Shown here: piece after piece, positions 26,823 to 34,876 of the stretch | How the letters are laid out: each line of letters starts with the position of its first letter | Position numbering within the stretch: the first letter of the stretch is position 1 | Program-made: the position numbers and the translations under genes | Notes under the pieces: model-generated | What the model saw: the letters and a program-made list of their open reading frames with translations, nothing else | Databases searched by the model: none | Told to the model about the DNA's origin: nothing | From: Syntrophobacter sp963666995 | GTDB taxonomy: Bacteria > Desulfobacterota > Syntrophobacteria > Syntrophobacterales > Syntrophobacteraceae | NCBI GenBank assembly: GCA_963666995.1 | Contig: OY762941.1 | Coordinates: 186,001 to 250,000, forward strand | DNA: 64,000 bases | Reading direction: 5' to 3'

Positions 26823-28223
26823 TTAAAATTGAAAATAGATGAATGGGGATGAGTTCAAAGGCGCCAGGAAGACCAACCCGAAGAGCACAAAAAAGAGCGC
26901 GAAAAGTCCCCTGGTATCCTTGTACTGAACGTATGCAGAATCGCCCAATCTTATTCCGAGATAGTGGCTGATGATGAGAATGGGTATGATTATGAACAAA
27001 GAAGTTGCATGCCAGGTGATTCCCGTACTATCGCCGATAAGAAACATCTTTTTAATGATGATATAAGAGACGCCAAAATCCGTGGACCGAAAAAAAACCC
27101 AGGCCACACAAACGAATGTGACGGTGGCAAGCCAGCAGATGAAGTCATAAAAGTGAGACCTGATTTTGTTTGGCTCAAGATAAGCCGAATAGAGTTTGTT
27201 CACCATCAGGCCCAGTCCATGCAATCCGCCCCATATCACGAAATTCCAACTTGCACCGTGCCAGAGTCCTCCAAGCAGCATCACAATCAAGAGGTTGAGA
27301 TAACGCCTCAAGTTGCCTTTCCGGTTTCCCCCGAGCGGGATATACAGGTAGTCTCTCAGCCAGGTGGAGAGTGAAATATGCCATCGTCTCCAGAATTCCG
27401 TTATGCTCCTCGAAATGTAAGGCATATTGAAGTTCGGCGGAAACTCGAAGCCCAGGCATCGTGCCGATCCGATTGCCATGTCGGTGTACCCCGAAAAGTC
27501 GCAATAGATCTGTATGGCATAAGCGATGGCCGCAAGCCAGACAGTCCCGGAACTGAAGTCCTGGGGCGTCTTGAACACAGGGTCCACGAAATAAGCCAGG
27601 CGATCGGCAATAAGGACTTTCTTGACCATTCCGAGCAGGAAAACCTGTGACCCGTCTTCGATATTTTTCCACCTGATGAGAATGTCTTTATCGAGCTGAG
27701 GGAGAAAATGGCCGGGCTTGAGGATCGGTCCCGAAATCAGATGCGGGAAGAACGAAACGAGAAGCGAAAGGTCGAGAAGGCCGGCGGCAGGCTTGTTTTT
27801 CCCGCGGTAAATATCGATCATGTAGCTGATGACTTCGAAGGTCATGAACGATATCCCGATGGGGAGGATGATGTCCAGGGCAGGCGGCCTGATGTTGGAA
27901 TGCCGCAGGACGGAATTGATTGAATCGGTAAAGAAATTAAAGTACTTGAAGAACCCCAGAATCGCGAGGTCAAAGATGATGCCGGCGGCCAGCCACCTCT
28001 TTTTCACCGTTGAGGCTGGGGACGATCCGATTCTCGCCCCGGCGTAATAGTTGGCAACCGACAAGACGGCTAACAGCAGAAGAAATCTATAGTCCCAGTA
28101 CGCATAGAAATAGTAGCTTCCAGCTAAAAGGATAAGTTTCTTTGCATTATTATGCTTCACGAAAATCATTGACAGCACGATAACAATAAAGAATAAAATG
28201 TATTCAATGCTGCAAAATATCAC
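26823..28223 (-). CDS. MBOAT-family O-acyltransferase (AlgI-like)
   Basis: 466-residue membrane protein that moves acyl groups across the inner membrane for O-acetylation of an exopolysaccharide. It has about ten helices and the MBOAT core: YLSRSITEFWRRWHISLSTW-type motif (here SRSITEFWRRWHISLSTWL), PLGGNRKG and LLGGLWHGASWNFVIWG with the catalytic His. It overlaps the upstream SGNH gene by four bases (ATGA), a typical AlgI/AlgJ-like pair. Substrate is presumably the polymer made by the locus. Confidence 0.93.
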   Translation of the reverse strand: MIFCSIEYILFFIVIVLSMIFVKHNNAKKLILLAGSYYFYAYWDYRFLLLLAVLSVANYYAGARIGSSPASTVKKRWLAAGIIFDLAILGFFKYFNFFTDSINSVLRHSNIRPPALDIILPIGISFMTFEVISYMIDIYRGKNKPAAGLLDLSLLVSFFPHLISGPILKPGHFLPQLDKDILIRWKNIEDGSQVFLLGMVKKVLIADRLAYFVDPVFKTPQDFSSGTVWLAAIAYAIQIYCDFSGYTDMAIGSARCLGFEFPPNFNMPYISRSITEFWRRWHISLSTWLRDYLYIPLGGNRKGNLRRYLNLLIVMLLGGLWHGASWNFVIWGGLHGLGLMVNKLYSAYLEPNKIRSHFYDFICWLATVTFVCVAWVFFRSTDFGVSYIIIKKMFLIGDSTGITWHATSLFIIIPILIISHYLGIRLGDSAYVQYKDTRGLFALFFVLFGLVFLAPLNSSPFIYFQF

Positions 28224-29239
28224 TTGAATACGTTCCTTATAAAATATTCTGTAAGACTGTTACCGACCAAGGTATGCCCTATATCGTTCATGTGGCCCGT
28301 GCCGGGCATTGTGTTATTAAATCCATTGACCGGCTGGCAGTTTAAGCTATAGTAATTCAGAAATATATCACGTGAATTTACGATATCTATATCATACTTA
28401 TTCGCATATCTCCTAACCAAAGACTCCATATCTGATTCACACTTATTCATAGTAAGATATAGTATCGCCATTCTTGGATAATCGTTCTTCAAAGTTTTCA
28501 GTGTCCAGTCAACGATACTTTCATAAGAATTGTCCATCATGTTGACTTGCCGGGCTGAGGCAGTAACGCCCCTGCGCTGGTCCAGCATCGCTGGAATCTT
28601 ATCCAGAGCGATTTTGAATGTGGAAAAAGCTACAAAAGGCTTTATCAATTTAAGGTGAGGGAACATCTGCCAGAGATAATAGTCTTTGAAGTTGGTCTCA
28701 GTTATGTAACTGCCTCCTTCCTGCTTGACATAAAACTCCCGGGTCCTGTTATCCATGATCTCCGTCGTGAAATCCTCGTCATTCAACTGTACGATCACAA
28801 AATCCGGGTCGATGGACGTGTTGTAGAAATCGGAAAGGTGGATGTAGTAGGCCGGCGACGCCCCGTTCCTTCCGGCGTTCACGATTCTTACGCCCCTGCC
28901 GGTAATCCGGCCCAGTTGGATCTGCAACAGGTGGGTGAAGGTCTTATCGTCGGATACTTGAAGCGCTTCGGTGTACGAATCACCCAGCATCAAAATCCTG
29001 TATTCGGCCGGTGCCTTCGCGGGTATTTCCATTCCACGCATGCCGAGGCTGTTCAGTTCCGTTTTGCAGTACCCTTCCGTTCCCTGCAGGTAAACGCCGT
29101 TCCTGGGGATTCTCCCCAATACCGGAGAACTGACTCCGCCCGGGTCTCTCAGCACGCAGTTCTCCAGAACGGCCTCCCAGACAATGAGCGCCGCGGCAGC
29201 CGCAATCATGATTTTGAAAATGTATTTCAGTGAGCACAC
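28220..29239 (-). CDS. SGNH/AlgJ-like membrane-anchored O-acetylation protein
   Basis: 339 residues with an N-terminal membrane anchor (about 8-25) and a periplasmic SGNH-hydrolase-like domain: block I MLGDSYTEA (Ser nucleophile), block II NAGRNGAS, block III VIVQLNDEDF and a C-terminal GTGHMNDIGH containing the catalytic Asp-His. Works with the MBOAT protein encoded immediately downstream (4-bp overlap) to acetylate polysaccharide. A short inverted-repeat element lies 138 bp upstream, between it and the SxtJ gene. Confidence 0.85.
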   Translation of the reverse strand: MCSLKYIFKIMIAAAAALIVWEAVLENCVLRDPGGVSSPVLGRIPRNGVYLQGTEGYCKTELNSLGMRGMEIPAKAPAEYRILMLGDSYTEALQVSDDKTFTHLLQIQLGRITGRGVRIVNAGRNGASPAYYIHLSDFYNTSIDPDFVIVQLNDEDFTTEIMDNRTREFYVKQEGGSYITETNFKDYYLWQMFPHLKLIKPFVAFSTFKIALDKIPAMLDQRRGVTASARQVNMMDNSYESIVDWTLKTLKNDYPRMAILYLTMNKCESDMESLVRRYANKYDIDIVNSRDIFLNYYSLNCQPVNGFNNTMPGTGHMNDIGHTLVGNSLTEYFIRNVFK

Positions 29240-29376
29240 CCTTCAGGTCCCGGGGCAATCGCCTTGACTTGACGATAGCGTTGCCCTTTCAGTCGTTTCA
29301 AGCAACGCGGGGAATCTTATGGAGCATCGGTCACAACCGGAGTTCCACCTTCTTCCGAAATGACGGCATTCTCATA

Positions 29377-29565
29377 CTTAGGGCTTGTCCGTAAATAAAT
29401 CCTTTGTGCTCGCATCCGGCTTTTGGCCCACTTCGGCCGCTCCTCAATCGCAAAATCCTCAACGTAGTCCAGCTACGCCTGCGGTTTTGCTCAATCGTCG
29501 CGACCAAAATCGGTCTCAAAATCCGGTGCGATCCCCAAAAGGCCTATTTACCGACAAGCCCTAAG
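29377..29565. repeat. 189-bp MITE with CTTAGGGCTTGTC termini
   Basis: Bounded by inverted repeats of about 20 bp with one mismatch: left CTTAGGGCTTGTCCGTAAAT, right (reversed) CTTAGGGCTTGTCGGTAAAT. The centre is itself largely palindromic (GTAGTCCAGCTACGCC region). No coding capacity. It differs in ends and interior from the TTGCGTTCAAGA family, so two MITE families meet here (the other begins at 29570). Confidence 0.75.
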
Positions 29566-29569
29566 CGGC

Positions 29570-29625
29570 GTTCAATCAAGATGCTCTCAAAGAATGAAAA
29601 GCGTGGGGAACCGTGCCCTGGTCAC
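29570..29625 (+). repeat. left-end fragment of the TTGCGTTCAAGA MITE family
   Basis: GCGTTCAATCAAGATGCTC followed by TCAAAGAATGAAAAGCGTGG matches the left end of copies A and B. It ends a few bases before the SxtJ stop codon; the matching right end appears beyond the SxtJ gene at 30057-30079. Confidence 0.55.
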
Positions 29626-29630
29626 ACACA

Positions 29631-30014
29631 TCACCACATCTTCTCAAAATCTTCCTTCACACAAAGATGGTTTCTCATATGGAAATAACTGGTTTTGGAG
29701 TCCTTCCGCTGTAAGCATAAAGGGTCCTTTGAAAATATTCTATAAAGCAACGCAATGGGAGTTAATACAACATAGAACACCAACGAGAGTATCAATCTTG
29801 TATTGAAAGCAGCTATTGTTTCTGCAACATTTAGCCAGCAACTCACAATACAGGATGTAATATGCTTCAGTATTAATCCAATCAAGAGTAAACATAAAGA
29901 TGCAATTATAAAAATAGTCTTTGAAAAAATGAAGTATGGTATCATTAATACTAACGAAAGGGACATAATTGTCTCTAAATCTCTTATTCTCTTGCCGGAT
30001 TCATATTTATTCAT
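29631..30014 (-). CDS. SxtJ-family membrane protein
   Basis: 127-residue protein with two hydrophobic hairpins (about 17-52 and 68-96) and the SxtJ-like pattern LDPI.. replaced here by VVLTPIALLYRIFSKDPLCL followed by a charged C-terminus ending DFEKMW. SxtJ proteins recur in polysaccharide loci beside carbamoyltransferases and DUF5989 proteins; function unknown. Gene order here (carbamoyltransferase, DUF5989, SxtJ, SGNH, all minus strand) matches that association. GAAGGATT lies ahead of the chosen ATG. The gene is AT-rich compared with neighbours and is bracketed by end fragments of one MITE family. Confidence 0.75.
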   Translation of the reverse strand: MNKYESGKRIRDLETIMSLSLVLMIPYFIFSKTIFIIASLCLLLIGLILKHITSCIVSCWLNVAETIAAFNTRLILSLVFYVVLTPIALLYRIFSKDPLCLQRKDSKTSYFHMRNHLCVKEDFEKMW

Positions 30015-30056
30015 AAGACTTAATCCTTCAATATGGCACATATGATCTGTTTTCCA

Positions 30057-30079
30057 CTAGAACGCAATTAGTATTTAAG
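30057..30079 (+). repeat. right-end fragment of the TTGCGTTCAAGA MITE family
   Basis: GAACGCAATTAGTATTTAAG matches the right terminus of copy A (GAACGCAAATTAGTATAAG). Together with 29570-29625 it brackets the SxtJ gene in the orientation of a single element. Confidence 0.5.
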
Positions 30080-30294
30080 TTAAAACAAACCGTTGATTAC
30101 ATCGGATGTTTCAATACCGTTCATTTCATGATAGTGAAGCATCTTTGGGCATTAGTACCAAGCAAAGAATTTCTGGAAGCATTGGCCAGAGCCGGAGTCC
30201 TCTCTTCTGCTGAACTGACTTGAAGTTCTCTGTCTATCTTAACCCAACGACATGATATACGCACGACAACTATAATCGTGCAACATTGATGTTC

Positions 30295-30372
30295 GTAGGG
30301 TGGGCAAAGGCGAAGCATTGCCCACCGTATGGCTAACAAATGGTGGGCACGGTGAACCTGTGCCCACCTTAC
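30295..30372. repeat. GTAGGGTGGGCA-type hairpin repeat
   Basis: Two hairpins in a row: GTGGGCA...TGCCCAC (stem around AAGGCGAAGCA) and GGTGGGCACGG...CTGTGCCCACC, the unit beginning GTAGGG and ending CCTTAC. This is a dispersed repeat type seen in many bacterial genomes. Noncoding. Confidence 0.6.
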
Positions 30373-30488
30373 ATTGCACTCCTTCATTTCACAAAAATAT
30401 GTGATGTTATATATAACTCACCATCCACATGCAGATGCGGCATCTTAAAACATTGGCATGTTCTGATGGATAAATACCAAATATAGAG

Positions 30489-30638
30489 TCAAAATAAGGT
30501 GTAAATAAACGGCATAATACTCGAAGCCCCGGACAGAAAAATCATAAAACCTATAAGCAACAGGATAAGAATGGTGGGGAAAAGCCACCACTTTTTGCGT
30601 TCCCTGGCAAACCCCCATACTTCAGTCAGAATGCTCAT
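30489..30638 (-). CDS. DUF5989-family small membrane protein
   Basis: 49 residues: a basic-aromatic N-terminal patch (EVWGFARERKKWWLFP) then one membrane helix and the ending FIYTLF, matching DUF5989 proteins that accompany carbamoyltransferases. AAGGAAGT lies four bases ahead of the ATG. It starts 74 bp after the carbamoyltransferase stop on the same strand. Function unknown; probably a partner of the SxtJ protein or of the transferase at the membrane. Confidence 0.8.
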   Translation of the reverse strand: MSILTEVWGFARERKKWWLFPTILILLLIGFMIFLSGASSIMPFIYTLF

Positions 30639-30689
30639 CGACACTTCCTTTCAAAGCCAAAAACTCTCTTTTGAAACATCCCTTTCTGC

Positions 30690-30712
30690 TTTCTTGAACG
30701 CACCATCCGGTA
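30690..30712 (-). repeat. end fragment of the TTGCGTTCAAGA MITE family
   Basis: TTTCTTGAACGCACCATCC followed by GGTATCAATCC resembles the outer 23 bp of the family in reverse orientation, abutting the carbamoyltransferase stop codon. Short, so low certainty. Confidence 0.35.
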
Positions 30713-32599
30713 TCAATCCAGCTCGTACCGCTGTTTCCAGTCTTCCGATTCCCGCCATTCGGGCTGCTTCTTTTTGTCAAAAATGAGGTTTCCTATCACC
30801 AGGTAGTCCATCTCGGTTCTCATGAAGCACTTGTATGCATCCTCCGGTGTGCAGACTATGGGCTCCCCTCTCACGTTGAAGCTTGTGTTCACTATTATCC
30901 CGTAACCGGTCCGCTTTTTGAAAGCTTTTATGAGGTTATGGTACCTGGGGTTCGTCTCCTTATGTACGGTTTGGACCCGCGCGGAGTAGTCGAGGTGCGT
31001 GACGGCGGGGATATCGGACCTGACAAAATAGAGTTTATCCTTCAGATCCATCGTGTGGTAACCCGCGGGCGGAGGAATTCTCCTGGCCTCATTCACGCTG
31101 TCGATCAGGAGCATATACGGCGACTCGTATCCCTCGTCGAAGTACTCCCTTGCGCACTCGATCAGCACCGAAGGGGCAAACGGCCGGAAGCTCTCCCGAT
31201 ATTTTATCTTCAGATTGAGCTTCTTCTGCATCTCGGAATTCCTTGCATCCGCGAGTATGCTCCGGTTGCCCAGCGCCCGCGGTCCCCATTCAGTCCGTCC
31301 CTGATGCCACCCCACGACAAAGCCCTTGTCCAGAAGTTCTGCGACCTTGTCGTATAAGTTTTCTTCATCGTATTCGTCGAAAACGGCGTCATGCTCCTCC
31401 GCCATCACTTCAACGTCCCATGCAGGATACTCCGGACCCAGGTAGGCTCCCTTCATCCCATCCATCGGAGTGCCGGAACGCCGCTCTTTGGCAAAGTAAA
31501 TGTGGTAGGCGGCCAGGGCCGCTCCCACCGCACCGCCCGCGTCCCCCGCAGCCGGCTGAAGCCACAGGTTGCCGGCAAGCTTTGCCCGAAGAAGCTTTCC
31601 GTTGGCGACACAGTTCAGCGCGACTCCTCCGGCCATGCAAAGATTATTCGAGCCGGTCAGCTTCATTGCCGTGTTCGCCATTTTGAAGACGACATCCTCC
31701 GTCACATTCTGGATCGCCAGGGCCATATCACAATATTCCTGAGTTACCTCGGTCTCGGGCTTCCTTCTCGGGATACCGAAAAGCGCCTCCCATTTCGATT
31801 CCTTCACCATCTCGAGGCCAACCGAGTAGCTGAAATAGTCCTGGTTCAACCATAGGGAACCGTCTTCCTTCACATCCAGCAAATGGGAATAGATGCGGTC
31901 CATGAAGTCCTTCACCCGGACGGACGTGGGATTGCCGTACGGTGCAAGCCCCATGAGTTTGTATTCCCCGGAGTTCACCCTGAATCCCGTATAATAGGTA
32001 AACGATGAATAGAGGAGGCCCAGGGAATGCGGGAACCTGAGTTCATTCAGCATCGTGATATCGCGGCCCTTGCCGTACGCAATCGATGCCGTGGCCCATT
32101 CTCCCACTCCGTCGACGGTCAGTATGGCCGATTCCTCAAAGGGTGAAGGGTAGAAAGCGCTTGCGGCATGCGAAAGGTGGTGCTCGGGGAACAGCAGCTT
32201 CACTTTCTTCCTGTCTATCGGTTCCTGTTTCTGAAGTTCGTCCAGGATAAGCTTTTTGAGATTCGCTTTCTCCCGAATCCAGACGGGTATCGCCGACAGG
32301 AACTGCCTGAGTCCCCTGGGAGCGAACGCATAGTAGGTCTCGAGGAGCCTCTCGAACTTGAGAAAGGGCTTATCATAAAAGGCAATGGCCGCGAAGTCGG
32401 CGATGGGCGAGTCCTTACTGCCGCCGTGCTTCTTATGATAGTTGAGACAGGCCTGTACGGCATGAAAGGGGAAAGACGGATCATGCTTCTTCCGGCTGAG
32501 TCTCTCCTCCTGAACGGCAAAGACTATTTCGCCGTCTCTCAGCAGTGCCGCCGCAGAGTCATGATAGAACGCAGAAATACCCAATATGGTTGTCGCCAT
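30713..32599 (-). CDS. NodU/CmcH-family carbamoyltransferase
   Basis: 628-residue enzyme using carbamoyl phosphate and ATP to carbamoylate a hydroxyl, here probably on a sugar of the exopolysaccharide. The N-terminal Kae1-like domain starts GISAFYHDSAAALL and contains FPEHHLSHAASAFYPSPF (metal-binding His residues) and a later GGVALNCVANGKL; the C-terminal domain has GRTEWGPRALGNRSILAD (carbamoyl-adenylate site). All key residues appear intact. Start is ambiguous: AGGAGG fits neither the first ATG (32611, too close) nor the one given (32599, rather far). The 5' end overlaps the SGNH gene by about 60 bp. Confidence 0.93.
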   Translation of the reverse strand: MATTILGISAFYHDSAAALLRDGEIVFAVQEERLSRKKHDPSFPFHAVQACLNYHKKHGGSKDSPIADFAAIAFYDKPFLKFERLLETYYAFAPRGLRQFLSAIPVWIREKANLKKLILDELQKQEPIDRKKVKLLFPEHHLSHAASAFYPSPFEESAILTVDGVGEWATASIAYGKGRDITMLNELRFPHSLGLLYSSFTYYTGFRVNSGEYKLMGLAPYGNPTSVRVKDFMDRIYSHLLDVKEDGSLWLNQDYFSYSVGLEMVKESKWEALFGIPRRKPETEVTQEYCDMALAIQNVTEDVVFKMANTAMKLTGSNNLCMAGGVALNCVANGKLLRAKLAGNLWLQPAAGDAGGAVGAALAAYHIYFAKERRSGTPMDGMKGAYLGPEYPAWDVEVMAEEHDAVFDEYDEENLYDKVAELLDKGFVVGWHQGRTEWGPRALGNRSILADARNSEMQKKLNLKIKYRESFRPFAPSVLIECAREYFDEGYESPYMLLIDSVNEARRIPPPAGYHTMDLKDKLYFVRSDIPAVTHLDYSARVQTVHKETNPRYHNLIKAFKKRTGYGIIVNTSFNVRGEPIVCTPEDAYKCFMRTEMDYLVIGNLIFDKKKQPEWRESEDWKQRYELD

Positions 32600-33711
32600 G
32601 AATCCCCACATTCCTCCTGTGAAACCTGCGCCGAGCCGAAAACAGCTATGACATTCTCAAGCCTCTCAAACAGGCAGATTCCCACTTTGCGCGCCCCCTT
32701 GGGACTCATATGCACGTAATCGTAGAAGTCGGCATCATCCCATCCCGAGTCGGCGGCCAGATCAATAAACAACACGTGTTCTTCGTTGCACACGGTCTGC
32801 ATCACTTGGTTGAATTGGTTCATCATATGGTAGAAGTCCACCCCATTCACCCTCCGGCCGTCATAGGTGGGGATGACGTCTTCCAGACCCTGAACTCCAC
32901 TCGCCGTGCGTCTGAAGAACCGCGAGGGCTGCGTCACGAAAATGGGTTCGGAGCCGAGGCTCCGCGTTCGGGCCACCAAAATGCGCAGCCGTTGTGCGTA
33001 TGCATCGAGCCGTGGCAACATGAATGTGTAGTCGTTTTGAAGCGGCTCACGCGTCCACCGCATTTTTGCAAAGTCGACCCTGTTGTGACCCAGCTTAAGC
33101 TTCAGCAGTGCTTCATACGTTCCCTTGATTGTTCTCAGGAGGTGCCACAAGGCACTGTGTTCCTTTATGGCCGTCACGAGCGTATCCCGGTCTATCTCAT
33201 CGAACTCGGAGCCCTCATCTTTGTAGAAGTCGTTGAGACCGACGTAGAACAGGATATACCCGGGCTTGAGATTCGGTATGTACGGAAACCACCAATCGAA
33301 GTTCTTGATATGTCCGAATGTGGACTGGCCGTCAACGCCCGCATTTCCCACCACGACCGGCGACCCGACGGCGGCGAACCGGTTCTGCAGCACATCCTGC
33401 CAGGTTGAACCATCGGAAATATACCGCTGATCGGTGGTACTTCCCCCGACGGTGAGCAGGTTGATTCGAGACGGATCGCCACAGGTACCGCGCAGGCCGT
33501 ACTTGTCACGCGAGTACTTGATAATCGGCGAAGGCGTCTCATACAGTCCGGAGACATCCGAATTAAAGGTCCGGCCCCTGATGAGGTTGAGACGGTTCAA
33601 ATTGTCCGGACTGAACCATGCGCCGAACAAAAGCTCGATGATCGCAATTCCAACGCCGAACACCGCCAGATTGACCAAAAATATCCCAAGAAAGTGTCTG
33701 AATCTCTTCAC
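32539..33711 (-). CDS. membrane-anchored SGNH/GDSL-type hydrolase
   Basis: 390 residues with one N-terminal membrane helix (about 10-30) and an extracytoplasmic SGNH domain: block I TVGGSTTDQ, block II VVGNAGVDGQST, block III YVGLNDFYKDE and C-terminal DYVHMSPKGA with catalytic Asp/His. A GTG start with AGGA eight bases upstream is chosen, 13 bp after the preceding gene; the longest frame (33762) would overlap that gene. Such hydrolases often act in polysaccharide or cell-surface esterification. The C-terminal 20 residues overlap the carbamoyltransferase start. Confidence 0.8.
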   Translation of the reverse strand: MKRFRHFLGIFLVNLAVFGVGIAIIELLFGAWFSPDNLNRLNLIRGRTFNSDVSGLYETPSPIIKYSRDKYGLRGTCGDPSRINLLTVGGSTTDQRYISDGSTWQDVLQNRFAAVGSPVVVGNAGVDGQSTFGHIKNFDWWFPYIPNLKPGYILFYVGLNDFYKDEGSEFDEIDRDTLVTAIKEHSALWHLLRTIKGTYEALLKLKLGHNRVDFAKMRWTREPLQNDYTFMLPRLDAYAQRLRILVARTRSLGSEPIFVTQPSRFFRRTASGVQGLEDVIPTYDGRRVNGVDFYHMMNQFNQVMQTVCNEEHVLFIDLAADSGWDDADFYDYVHMSPKGARKVGICLFERLENVIAVFGSAQVSQEECGDSWRQPYWVFLRSIMTLRRHC

Positions 33712-33724
33712 TGCATATTCCTGT

Positions 33725-34855
33725 CTAACACTGGGAATATAGGACCGCAAAGAGGTCTTCAAAGGCGGCAGTCATCCGACCGACGCTCAGCCTGTCCCGA
33801 ACGTGCTTTCGGGCCGTCTCTCCCATCGCCTTGCGCATCGGGGGATTCTGAATCAGATCGACCAACCTGCCGGCAAGACCTTGCACATCCCCGACCTGCA
33901 CCAGGTAGCCCGTCTTCCCGGGGATCACCATTTCTCTCATGAAGCCCACGTCGGTGCATACGATGGGCACGCCCGTCGACATGGCTTCAATCGCGGCCAG
34001 GGAAAATGTTTCCTGCTCCGGCTTGGAAGAGAGGGTATCGATATCGACCGCTGCCAGAATATCACCCAGGTCACGGCGGAAACCGAGAAAATGGACATTC
34101 TTTTCGACGCGCAGATCGAGAGCCAGCCGGGTCAGGCGCTCCCGCTCCGGCCCATCTCCAACAACCAGAAAATGGGTCTCGGGCACGGTTTTCAAAACCT
34201 CCCGCGCGGCCCTCAGGAAGACTTCGTGAGCCTTATCCGGCCGCAGGACCGCTATGATACTCACCACGGGGCTGTGTGCCGGGATACCGAGCCTCGCCCG
34301 TGCTTCCTCGGGTGAAAGACGGGAACAAAACTTTTCCAGGTCGACACCGTTGTAAATGACCTCGATCTTATTGAGTGGAACCTTCTCGACCGATGCGATG
34401 TAGTCCCTGTGTCCGTCGGCAATGGCCACCACCTTATCAATCCACAGGTGAAGGAGCCGGCGGCCGAGCATGGTCGCGGAGTGACAGGAATACCTCTTGA
34501 ACGTCTCGTGTTCCCAATTGATGATCGCGCGCACACCGGCCAACCTTGCGGCAAGGACACCATAAAAGATGGTGTTGCGGTGATTGAGCAGCAGAACCAC
34601 ATCGGTCTTCTGCTCTCTCAGCACTCTTTCGAGTCTCAAAATCCCAGGGAAATCAAACCGGTGCTTCAAAACATCCGCAGTGACCGGAAAGCCAAGCTCC
34701 AACACCTCGGCACCCAGCAGTCCGGGGCTCCTGAGAAAACACACATGAACTCTGAAACGGTCCGGATGGATGTTTCTCAACAACTCCAGCAACACTTGCT
34801 CCGCCCCTCCGATGGTGAGGCTGGACACCAGGACGGTTACATGAATTCGCCTCAT
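33725..34855 (-). CDS. GT4-family glycosyltransferase
   Basis: 376-residue GT-B transferase. N-terminal VSSLTIGGAEQVLLEL; donor half with VIYNGVDLEKF, VLRPDKAHE, VVGDGPER and the EX7E segment EQETFSLAAIEAMSTGVPIV. It lies 21 bp after another GT4 gene in the same operon and presumably adds one sugar of the repeat unit. Unusually, this DUF-free protein has TLSSKPEQETF where a PSxxEG motif is common, still keeping both glutamates. Confidence 0.9.
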   Translation of the reverse strand: MRRIHVTVLVSSLTIGGAEQVLLELLRNIHPDRFRVHVCFLRSPGLLGAEVLELGFPVTADVLKHRFDFPGILRLERVLREQKTDVVLLLNHRNTIFYGVLAARLAGVRAIINWEHETFKRYSCHSATMLGRRLLHLWIDKVVAIADGHRDYIASVEKVPLNKIEVIYNGVDLEKFCSRLSPEEARARLGIPAHSPVVSIIAVLRPDKAHEVFLRAAREVLKTVPETHFLVVGDGPERERLTRLALDLRVEKNVHFLGFRRDLGDILAAVDIDTLSSKPEQETFSLAAIEAMSTGVPIVCTDVGFMREMVIPGKTGYLVQVGDVQGLAGRLVDLIQNPPMRKAMGETARKHVRDRLSVGRMTAAFEDLFAVLYSQC

Positions 34856-34876
34856 CTATTCGGTTTCCTCGCAAGG

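Larger units (their letters stand above)
30015..30488. other. 474-bp gap between DUF5989 and SxtJ genes filled by repeats
   Basis: Holds the MITE right end and the GTGGGC hairpin repeat; the rest is AT-rich with no gene. These genes are normally close together in this cassette, so the gap probably arose by repeat insertion. Confidence 0.5.
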
